Translations under genes and position numbers: made by a program
Assembly: GCA_017992475.1 (NCBI GenBank)
Contig: JAGOOO010000009.1
Coordinates: 1-46,670 of the forward strand
DNA length: 46,670 bases
Direction: 5' to 3'
Origin: Caldisericia bacterium
GTDB taxonomy: Bacteria; Caldisericota; Caldisericia; JAAYUI01
The notes under the pieces: generated by a model
What the model saw: only the letters and a program-made list of their open reading frames with translations
Told to the model about the DNA's origin: nothing
Databases searched by the model: none
Shown: piece after piece, positions 9,571-16,106 of the stretch
How the letters are laid out: every line of letters starts with the position of its first letter
Position numbering within the stretch: the first letter of the stretch is position 1

Positions 9571-11079
9571 CTAGAAAGATTCCAGGAATGTTTTTATGAT
9601 CTCTGGGTCAAAAGCTCTCCCTGCCTGGCGCGAGAGCCACACCCTTTCACTTTCTATGAGAACAAAATCTTTCAGGTCCATTGAATGCTGGGCAATCCTT
9701 GAAGAAAGGGCTTGCACAAAGACAAGTATTCTTGAAAGTTTCGGTATCTCCTCACCTTTTAGCCCCATGGGATAGCCATAGCCGTCCCATCTTTCGTGGT
9801 GAGTGCGGATCACAGGAACACATTCTGAGAGTGATTTTACCGGCTGGACAAGCTCTGCTGATTTGATTGGATGTTCCATTATCGTTTTCATTGTTTGAGG
9901 CCCGGAGACAGTTGTCCCTTTCACAAGGTATTCTTCAAGTGCCCCATGGTCCATGTAGATAAGCGATATATCAACAAGCATCAACGATTTCTCAAGGATC
10001 TTTTTTTCATTTTCATCCAGGCATAATGCCCCTGAAAGTATGGAGATGAGTCTTTCGGTGTTCTCCAGTGTGGAGTACGCCTGTGGGTTTGATGATTTTA
10101 TCATAGTGGACATGGAGAATAAGGCCGAAGCGTATGCTTCTTGCATGCATGCCCCCAAAAAATCTTTTCTGAGCGCTTCTTTTGTGGCAAGCTCAGCAAT
10201 TTTATGTAATTTTTCAATTTCCTGTGGTGATGGTGCAGTGGCAGTTTCGACTACTGTTGCAAACGCTGTTCCCCTGCTGTCTTTATGGTGCCTGACCGAT
10301 AGCGCCCTCCCATCTGCAGAAGAAAAATCTTTGTCCACGGGAGGTTCTAGTTTGGCAAGAATCTCTTTTGATGGAATATCGTTGGATTTCCCGCCATCCT
10401 CCTGCTTTGATGAGAAAAATACCCTGTTCATGGAAATACCAAGGAGTTTTGTGTCTTCTGGCAGGAGCATGTTGCAAATGGCAGTATCCGGGGAGCCAAT
10501 TTTTTCCGCCTCAAGGAATATCTCTTTGTAGTTTTCGAGATTTTTGATGACGAGAATGCCCAGTTCATTGTTCTTTTCCTGGAACCTCGATGAGAGGTTT
10601 GCGTAATCAATCAACAGTGATACTTCATAGGTGGCATTCGAGAGCAAGATTGATTCAGCCCTATTGTAGGGCAGGTCCGGCCTTACGAAAATAAACACAC
10701 CCTTGAGCCTCTTTTCTTTTCTCCATGGGATGACAAGCATGTGGTGTTCAGTTCCAAGAAGCATAAATTTATCGGCGGCCCTTTGACCACGTACCAGTTT
10801 TTCTTCAATATCTGGCAGTGAATTTTTGAAATGTTCCAAAAAGGGGTTGATGTTTTCAAAATTGGGCGAATGCGATGCAATAATTATTGTTCCTCTTCCT
10901 CTTCCGAGTTTTGCCGCTATTCCGCATGACGAGCCAGTTGATTTTGTCAGCCTGGTAAGGATTTTCTGGAACTGTTTTTCGCCGCATGTGTCCTCAATCT
11001 GGCTGTTCCAGTCATAAAATATTGATAGTTGTTCCCAGGCCGAGGCAAGCTCCCGGATGATGTTTTCTTCGTCGTTCAT
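9571..11079 (-). CDS. Degenerate HD-GYP domain protein with N-terminal sensor-like region
   Basis: 502 residues. The first ~330 include a GAF-like sensor region, which I infer only from its position and pattern. The C-terminal ~170 are an HD-GYP domain, a fold that normally hydrolyses cyclic-di-GMP. HHERWDGYGYP and the LKGEEIPKLSRIL helix are intact. The metal-binding HD has become Val-Asp (LVDISLIYMDHG), and the late VADxFDAL helix has become FVQALSS, so metal ligands are missing. It is probably not an active phosphodiesterase and may instead bind a nucleotide or a partner. Its start overlaps the stop of the response regulator by four bases, so the two are translated together and probably form one signalling unit. 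Confidence 0.75.
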   Translation of the reverse strand: MNDEENIIRELASAWEQLSIFYDWNSQIEDTCGEKQFQKILTRLTKSTGSSCGIAAKLGRGRGTIIIASHSPNFENINPFLEHFKNSLPDIEEKLVRGQRAADKFMLLGTEHHMLVIPWRKEKRLKGVFIFVRPDLPYNRAESILLSNATYEVSLLIDYANLSSRFQEKNNELGILVIKNLENYKEIFLEAEKIGSPDTAICNMLLPEDTKLLGISMNRVFFSSKQEDGGKSNDIPSKEILAKLEPPVDKDFSSADGRALSVRHHKDSRGTAFATVVETATAPSPQEIEKLHKIAELATKEALRKDFLGACMQEAYASALFSMSTMIKSSNPQAYSTLENTERLISILSGALCLDENEKKILEKSLMLVDISLIYMDHGALEEYLVKGTTVSGPQTMKTIMEHPIKSAELVQPVKSLSECVPVIRTHHERWDGYGYPMGLKGEEIPKLSRILVFVQALSSRIAQHSMDLKDFVLIESERVWLSRQAGRAFDPEIIKTFLESF

Positions 11080-11459
11080 TGTACACTGCTTGAGAGGATA
11101 TTTTTAAGTATCGTCACAAGCCCCGTTGGAGAAAAGGGTTTCGTAACATATTCTAGCGCACCGAGCCTGAAAGCCCTGTCTTTGTCCTCATCCTGCCCCC
11201 TGCAGGTGAGCACTATAACAGGGAGCTTGCCAAGGCAAGGTTCCCCCTTCAGTCTGGAGAGCAACTCGAAACCGGATATCGTTGGTAGCATGAGGTCCAA
11301 CAATACTAGATCTGGAGGGTTTTCTTTTATTTTCTCAAGCGCCTCCCCACCATCAAAGATTGCCCTCACTTGGAAACCGGCGCTTTCGAGCACATAGGTA
11401 ATAAGTTTTGAGATTGCGATTTCATCTTCGACAACAGCAATGCTCTTTTTTGGCTCCAT
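11076..11459 (-). CDS. Response regulator, single receiver domain (CheY-like)
   Basis: A 127-residue stand-alone receiver domain. The acidic pair Glu11-Asp12, phospho-acceptor Asp55 (in LLDLMLP), switch residue Thr85 and Lys107 (VTKPF) are all present, so it should be phosphorylated by a histidine kinase. No kinase lies in the window. It has no output domain of its own. The overlapping HD-GYP-like protein downstream is the likely partner or output. There is no ribosome binding site. A TTGACT-17-TATCAT promoter puts the transcription start about two bases before the ATG, so the message is probably leaderless. Confidence 0.9.
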   Translation of the reverse strand: MEPKKSIAVVEDEIAISKLITYVLESAGFQVRAIFDGGEALEKIKENPPDLVLLDLMLPTISGFELLSRLKGEPCLGKLPVIVLTCRGQDEDKDRAFRLGALEYVTKPFSPTGLVTILKNILSSSVQ

Positions 11460-11467
11460 CTGTCTAG

Positions 11468-11496
11468 ATGATAATTTTTTGCTGTCTGTAAGTCAA
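11468..11496 (-). promoter_or_regulatory. Promoter of the response regulator/HD-GYP operon, leaderless
   Basis: On the minus strand, -35 TTGACT (11491-11496), a 17-base spacer and -10 TATCAT (11468-11473). Transcription should start near 11461, with the ATG at 11459. Confidence 0.65.
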
Positions 11497-11607
11497 ATCG
11501 TTTGATGTATGCAAAACGCTTTATTTATTGTTTGAAATGGCAGTTGGGTTTTTAAGATAATTTTTGTTGGGTGCTTGATTGGTGAGGATTTGTTGATAAT
11601 GAGTTTA

Positions 11608-11656
11608 CAAAAAATCCCCACAACTGTTGTCTGCTTGTTGAAACAGCTGTGGGGAT
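11608..11656 (-). terminator. Rho-independent terminator of the repeat membrane protein gene
   Basis: A 15-bp stem with one mismatch (11614-11628 / 11642-11656) contains ATCCCCACA and TGTGGGGAT. Read on the minus strand it is followed by a run of T, just past the stop at 11669. The rest of the 11460-11668 gap is AT-rich and holds the promoter above. Confidence 0.8.
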
Positions 11657-11668
11657 GGTTATTCATAG

Positions 11669-12169
11669 CTACTTCCTGTTCCAGGGCCTCAATGGATGCT
11701 TGGCCAGCACATAGGAGGCAAGCGGAATGGTTTTTCCGGTTTTCTCGTCGAAGAGTGGCGTTGCGCCCATGTACATCATGTCCCCAGGGTCACCATACTG
11801 GTTTAATCCTTGCTCTTGTGCCCATTGCCTGAAGAGTGTTTCCTCTCCAGGAGCAAATTCCGTGAGCCATGCTGGATCAATGTCGTTCCACGGTCTGTCG
11901 CGGTGGTTGGAACGGATGTATTCATATCTGTCCCTTGCCTCGCCCTTTGCCTCGTCAAACAGAGGGGAGCCGCCTGGGTACACCATGTCTTTTGGGTCGC
12001 CAACATAGTTGAGCCCCTTGTGTGCAATCCAGGCCTCAATCCTTGGCTTCTCTTCCTCAAGTGTCGGCCCCACCGGTTTGTCTCCAAAAATCCATACTGC
12101 CACCAAAATGCCTGCAATTAGCATCAGAGCGGCCACCACAATGGCGACCGGAACTGGTTTTCTTGTCAT
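11669..12169 (-). CDS. Membrane-anchored protein with two tandem ~50-residue repeats
   Basis: A 166-residue protein with one N-terminal membrane helix (about 7-27), then a charged linker and two copies of one motif. Copy one runs from AWIAHKGLNYVGDP to RDRPWN, copy two from QWAQEQGLNQYGDP to PLRPWN. Shared features are Gly-Leu-Asn-x-Tyr/Val-Gly-Asp-Pro, Asp-Met-(V/M)-Tyr, Pro-Leu-Phe-Asp-Glu and a closing Arg-Pro-Trp-Asn. I do not recognise the family. The bulk should lie outside the membrane. The start at 12169 is chosen because AAGGAGG precedes it at the right distance; the longer upstream reading lacks this. It is divergent from miaA and ends in its own terminator. Confidence 0.7.
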   Translation of the reverse strand: MTRKPVPVAIVVAALMLIAGILVAVWIFGDKPVGPTLEEEKPRIEAWIAHKGLNYVGDPKDMVYPGGSPLFDEAKGEARDRYEYIRSNHRDRPWNDIDPAWLTEFAPGEETLFRQWAQEQGLNQYGDPGDMMYMGATPLFDEKTGKTIPLASYVLAKHPLRPWNRK

Positions 12170-12234
12170 TTGCGCCTCCTTGAATACCAAACAGGCCAGA
12201 TACCCCTGTTGTTCAATATGATATTTAATCCCCT

Positions 12235-12262
12235 TTGCCTTATTTGGCAATTCTGTTATAAG
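12235..12262 (+). promoter_or_regulatory. Probable miaA promoter
   Basis: -35-like TTGCCT (12235-12240), a 16-base spacer and an extended -10 TGT-TATAAG (12257-12262). Predicted start is within a base or two of the GTG at 12269, although AAGGAAAG in the same place could also act as a ribosome binding site. Confidence 0.45.
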
Positions 12263-12268
12263 GAAAGT

Positions 12269-13180
12269 GTGAAGAAAGTCGTTGTAATATTTGGCCCTAC
12301 TGCAAGCGGGAAGACCGATCTTGCCATAAAGCTGGCAAAAGAGTTTGGAGGGGAAGTTGTTTCTTGCGATTCACAGCAAATATACCGCGAGCTTTTCATT
12401 GGCACTGCCAGGCCGACAGAAAAGGAGATGGATGGAATCGTCCACCACCTTCTGGGGCATGTCAGCGTAAAGGAAAAATACAATGTTGCCAGATACCTTG
12501 ATGATGTGAGCATTGCAATAAACGAGGTTCTCTCAAGAGGAAAATTGCCGATAGTTTGTGGCGGTTCCTATATGTGGCTAATGATGATGATTGATGGTAT
12601 TTCGAAAACCCCGGAGGGTGATCCAGATTTACGCAGAAAACTTGAAAATGAGGCCAAAGAGGACGGACTGGCGGCCATATACGCCAGACTCCAGACAGTT
12701 GACCCGGTCTCGGCGTCAAAGATAAAACCGACTGATTTGAAAAGGATTGTAAGGGCACTGGAGATTTACGAGCTTTCCGGCAAGACCCAGTCGGAGCTTT
12801 TTTCTGAAAGAGAGCCCCTTCTTTACGATTTTATAAAGATTGCCATCACAAGGCCAATGGAAGAACTCTACGGGAGAATAAACAGGCGCACCGATGAAAT
12901 GGTCAGCGCCGGCCTGCTTGACGAGATAAAAACAGTGATTGAAAATGGCCTTGAAGCTGATGTCCTCAGGGTGATGTCCCATGGGTACCCTTTCCTGATT
13001 GATTACTTTCATGGCAGGACAACGCTTGAAAAGGCACTCTCGGACATGAAACTTGTGACCAGGCACTATGCAAAGAGGCAGATGACTTTCATCAGGTCAA
13101 GGCAGGATTTTAATGTTTTTGATGCAAGAGATTTTGAGGGGATTTGTTCTTTTGTCCATACAAAGCTTCTTGACAAATGA
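12269..13180 (+). CDS. miaA: tRNA dimethylallyltransferase
   Basis: Adds a dimethylallyl group to adenosine 37 of tRNAs that read codons starting with U, which steadies codon pairing. The 303 residues match family length. The P-loop GPTASGKT begins near residue 8, followed by the DSQQIYRE substrate segment and the conserved GGSYMW. The GTG at 12269 is preferred over the upstream ATGs because it places the P-loop at the usual distance from the N-terminus and follows AAGGAAAG. The serine protease gene starts 44 bases later and is probably cotranscribed. Confidence 0.93.
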   Translation: MKKVVVIFGPTASGKTDLAIKLAKEFGGEVVSCDSQQIYRELFIGTARPTEKEMDGIVHHLLGHVSVKEKYNVARYLDDVSIAINEVLSRGKLPIVCGGSYMWLMMMIDGISKTPEGDPDLRRKLENEAKEDGLAAIYARLQTVDPVSASKIKPTDLKRIVRALEIYELSGKTQSELFSEREPLLYDFIKIAITRPMEELYGRINRRTDEMVSAGLLDEIKTVIENGLEADVLRVMSHGYPFLIDYFHGRTTLEKALSDMKLVTRHYAKRQMTFIRSRQDFNVFDARDFEGICSFVHTKLLDK

Positions 13181-13224
13181 CAGCGACCAGAGACATTTAA
13201 CAGGGCAAAAAGGAGGACACAAAA

Positions 13225-14181
13225 ATGGACCCTACAAGGAACGAACGCCACCAGGCGATAGAAAGGATCGAGGCCGAGAGGAATTCGAAAGTCATATCCT
13301 ACATTCTCCATCCGGAGGGCGCCTCGATTGCTGATGATGTCGTCCCTCCGCTCTACCACCAGCTCATGACGATGGGCAGGACAGACAGACTCGATGTGAT
13401 ACTCGCATCCAGGGGCGGTTCACCAGAGAGCGCCTGGAGAATTCTGACCCTTTTGAGGGAGTTTACAGACCACCTGTCAGTCATTGTCGGTTTCAAGGCC
13501 TTCAGCGCGGCGGCATTCATTGCCCTTGGTGCCGATGAAATTGTCATGTCACCACTCTCCGAGCTTGGCCCAGTGCACATCCAGACAGCAAGCCCACTTG
13601 CACCGATTGGCGCTGATGGGAACCCGGCATGGGTCAGCCCCTATGACATCATGACTTATGTTGAATACGCAAAAACAAATGGCGCCAACCCGGAGATGAT
13701 ATTCGGTGATATCGACCTTCATCCACTTGTGCTTGGTTCTGCAATGAGAGCGTACAATCTCGCCAAAATGGTTGCCACAAAGTGCCTCGGCCTTTCCAGC
13801 AAAGCGAGGGGGCAGGGTGAAATGGACAGAATAGTTGACGCATTTATTGGCGGCACGCACTCCAGCAGCATGCCATTTACAAGGTTTGATTGCCTTGAGG
13901 AGCTGAAACTGCCTGTAACCTATGCCTCGCCACAGCTTGAGGCTAGCATCGGCATGCTGGTTTCAGTTTACAACCAGAGCGTGTCCTACAGCTCGGAGCC
14001 GGAGACCGATCCGGTTTCAAAGAGGGAGTACAGGACAATAACGCCGGCAATCCTGGAGAGCCTTGGCCTGACTCAAGTCTACAAGAGAAGGATCGAAAGA
14101 ATTGTCACACCAGAAGGCAATGTCACTGAGGTGCCTGGCTGGGGTGGGTGGATGAATGAAACCGTCCAGGAGGCGATGTAA
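13225..14181 (+). CDS. Clp-fold serine protease (SDH/SppA-like)
   Basis: A 318-residue protein of the serine dehydrogenase proteinase-like branch of the ClpP/crotonase fold. The core reads LASRGGSPESA, then FKAFSAAAFIALGADEIVM with the probable catalytic serine, then SELGPVHIQ. In related proteins this order forms the oxyanion strand, nucleophile elbow and assembly surface. No signal peptide or membrane helix is visible, so it probably acts in the cytoplasm; substrate is unknown. AAAAAGGAGG before the ATG fixes the start. It follows miaA and ends in a strong shared terminator. Confidence 0.8.
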   Translation: MDPTRNERHQAIERIEAERNSKVISYILHPEGASIADDVVPPLYHQLMTMGRTDRLDVILASRGGSPESAWRILTLLREFTDHLSVIVGFKAFSAAAFIALGADEIVMSPLSELGPVHIQTASPLAPIGADGNPAWVSPYDIMTYVEYAKTNGANPEMIFGDIDLHPLVLGSAMRAYNLAKMVATKCLGLSSKARGQGEMDRIVDAFIGGTHSSSMPFTRFDCLEELKLPVTYASPQLEASIGMLVSVYNQSVSYSSEPETDPVSKREYRTITPAILESLGLTQVYKRRIERIVTPEGNVTEVPGWGGWMNETVQEAM

Positions 14182-14202
14182 AAAAGTTCATTTCTGATAA
14201 AT

Positions 14203-14232
14203 AAAAAAGCCCGGGAAAACCCGGGCTTTTTT
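14203..14232. terminator. Bidirectional terminator between convergent genes
   Basis: AAAAAAGCCCGGG, a four-A loop, then CCCGGGCTTTTTT: a perfect 13-bp stem flanked by A and T runs. It serves both the protease gene (plus) and the four-repeat secreted protein (minus). Confidence 0.92.
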
Positions 14233-14247
14233 ATATGGAGAGAGCGT

Positions 14248-15654
14248 TTATTTGTATTTTACGGTAAATTTGACCACCTTTGTCGTGCCACAATCTGCCT
14301 TTATTGTTATTTCGAATGTTTTTTCCTTCTCGTCATTCTGTTTACCAGGCATTGTTATTGTGACCTTCATCTTTTTCTCGTGGCCGTTTGGGACTTCCAG
14401 CCTGTCCGGGCTGAACTTTATTGCAGAGGAGCCTGAGGAAGCAGCAAATTTCATGTTCTTGCCCGTTTTGTTCTTGATGAGCAGGTTAAATGATTCTCTC
14501 TGGCCGGCCTTGAGGGGTGTATTTGCCGGGTTCTTCTCCCATCTTACCTCAAATTCACAATTGTTTGCTGGTGGTGTCTTGTAGAAAATCCTAAAGGAAA
14601 TCTGGGCTTTCTGTCCGCATGAGGCAACAAGCACAAACGAGAACTTTGTGGCAGGTTCTTTGCCGATCGGCGGCTGCTTCACTGTCACTTTCAGCATAAA
14701 CTTTGCACCTGGTTCCAGCTCGAACTCCTTGGCCGAAAACTTGAGGAACTCACCGGAGTATTCAATCTTGATTGTTGTTTTTTGTGTTCCCTTGTTTGTG
14801 ATCTCAAGCGGGAATTCGGCCTCCTGGCTAGGGTCAAGCTTTACGGATTCCGGGGACTTTTGCCATCTGAAGGTGAACTTGCATGATGGTTGTTCCGTTA
14901 CCTTAAAGAATACTCTGAATACAATTTCTTTTTGCCCGCCGCAATCAGTTGCAATCACAAAGGCCCATTTCGAGAAATTTTCCTGGCCTTTTGCGATCTG
15001 TTTTATTATCACTTTCAGGACAAACTTTTGCCCGGCCTCGATAGAGAATTCATTTACCGAGAAGCGAAGCCCTTCGGTTTTCGAGGTCACCTTGAAGGTT
15101 ATTTTGGAAGTTCCAAGATTTGTGACCACAAGATTGTATTCACCCTCTTGCCCTGGATCGAGTTTGCCTGATGTTGGGTCCTTCTCCCACTTGACGCTAT
15201 ACCTGCACTCCTGGGTGATCTTGTATCTTGTTATAAACTTGAATTCCAGCTGTTTTCCATATTGTGAAACAAGCTTTATCATCCAGTGGACTTCATTAGA
15301 AGTTCCAGATTTTGGTGGTTGCTTGATCTTGACTGTCAGCCTGAAGGTGCCCTTTGGTGCGACCTCGAACTCAGCATTGCCGAGTTCCAGTCCAGTGTTC
15401 TCCGAAGAAGCCTTTATCTTGAGCTGCTCCATGCCGCAATTGTTTGTGACCAGCAAAATAAAAGTCTCTTCCTGGCCGGCTTCCATTGCAACCGTTGCGG
15501 GCTCTTTTTCAAACCTTGCCGTAAAGTTGCATTTTTCTTCTTTTCCACCATTGCCGCCACCCTTGTCGCCATCTTTTGCAAACAAAACAGGCGAGAAAAC
15601 AAACAATGGGACTGCCATGAGGATGGTCAGTAAAACCGCCAACAGCTTCTTCAT
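14248..15654 (-). CDS. Secreted protein of four immunoglobulin-like repeats
   Basis: A 468-residue exported protein. A signal peptide (MKKLLAVLLTILMAVPLFVF...) and a short Gly/Lys-rich linker are followed by four repeats of about 100-108 residues. Each repeat opens with Cys-x-(F/Y) and Trp/Phe-(E/Q)-Lys-(E/D/S/N)-Pro. Each then has a (D/E)PGQ-like turn, a central F-x-(V/L)-x-(P/A)-G segment, and usually a second cysteine about 85 residues on (in the order NCG, DCG, SCG or DCG). The pattern suggests four beta-sandwich domains, each possibly closed by a disulphide. Function is unknown; a cell-surface stalk or periplasmic spacer is possible. The start at 15654 is chosen for AAGGAGGT and the signal peptide; the in-frame extension upstream lacks both. 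Confidence 0.8.
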   Translation of the reverse strand: MKKLLAVLLTILMAVPLFVFSPVLFAKDGDKGGGNGGKEEKCNFTARFEKEPATVAMEAGQEETFILLVTNNCGMEQLKIKASSENTGLELGNAEFEVAPKGTFRLTVKIKQPPKSGTSNEVHWMIKLVSQYGKQLEFKFITRYKITQECRYSVKWEKDPTSGKLDPGQEGEYNLVVTNLGTSKITFKVTSKTEGLRFSVNEFSIEAGQKFVLKVIIKQIAKGQENFSKWAFVIATDCGGQKEIVFRVFFKVTEQPSCKFTFRWQKSPESVKLDPSQEAEFPLEITNKGTQKTTIKIEYSGEFLKFSAKEFELEPGAKFMLKVTVKQPPIGKEPATKFSFVLVASCGQKAQISFRIFYKTPPANNCEFEVRWEKNPANTPLKAGQRESFNLLIKNKTGKNMKFAASSGSSAIKFSPDRLEVPNGHEKKMKVTITMPGKQNDEKEKTFEITIKADCGTTKVVKFTVKYK

Positions 15655-15730
15655 TTGAAACCTCCTTGGTCTTTTCTGAAATCTAATACGGTGCATGTAT
15701 TTAAAAAGTTTACACTTAATAAAGCCAATC

Positions 15731-15759
15731 TTGAAAACAGAAAACCAAAATGTTATATC
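15731..15759 (+). promoter_or_regulatory. Promoter of the padR-like/ATPase operon
   Basis: -35 TTGAAA (15731-15736), a 17-base spacer and an extended -10 TGT-TATATC (15754-15759). Predicted transcription start is near 15766, five bases before the ATG at 15771. Confidence 0.6.
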
Positions 15760-15770
15760 GAAATCCGATA
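15756..15770. promoter_or_regulatory. Candidate operator, inverted repeat TATCG-N5-CGATA
   Basis: A perfect 5-bp inverted repeat with a 5-base spacer covers the -10 element and transcription start of the padR-like gene. Its place suits autorepression by the product. It does not match the classical ATGT-N8-ACAT PadR site. Confidence 0.4.
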
Positions 15771-16106
15771 ATGGAAAACGATACATGTTTTGAAGGAAAC
15801 TTCACCAAGGATTTTTTTCTTGGGTTCATCAAACTGCACATACTGCACCATTCGACAAAAGGGCCGGTGTATGGACTCTGGTTTATCGAGGAGCTTTCGC
15901 ACCATGACTACAAGATGAGCCCCGGTACACTCTACCCCATTCTCCACCAGCTTGAAAAGAATGGCTATCTCGAATCATTCAAGAAAAGGGTTGCCGGAAG
16001 GCTGAGGGTCTACTATGAAGCCACGGAGAATGGCAAGAAGGCGCTTGAAGAGGCGAGGAACAAAATAAAGCATCTCATAAAGGAGGTCCTCTATGACGAG
16101 GAATGA
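15771..16106 (+). CDS. PadR family transcriptional regulator
   Basis: A 111-residue winged-helix regulator. The core GLWFIEELSHHDYKMSPGTLYPILHQLEKNGYLES is the PadR DNA-binding domain, followed by a short C-terminal dimerisation helix. Such proteins are mostly repressors released by a ligand. The ATG at 15771 is chosen because the upstream ATG (15750) lies before the predicted transcription start. There is no ribosome binding site, so translation is probably leaderless. Its end overlaps the ATPase start by 14 bases, so the ATPase is very likely its main target. Confidence 0.88.
   Translation: MENDTCFEGNFTKDFFLGFIKLHILHHSTKGPVYGLWFIEELSHHDYKMSPGTLYPILHQLEKNGYLESFKKRVAGRLRVYYEATENGKKALEEARNKIKHLIKEVLYDEE

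Noticed and set aside
14648-15658. A 336-codon plus-strand frame opposite the four-repeat protein
   Set aside because: The minus-strand gene has a signal peptide, ribosome binding site, repeats and terminator; the plus frame has none of these.
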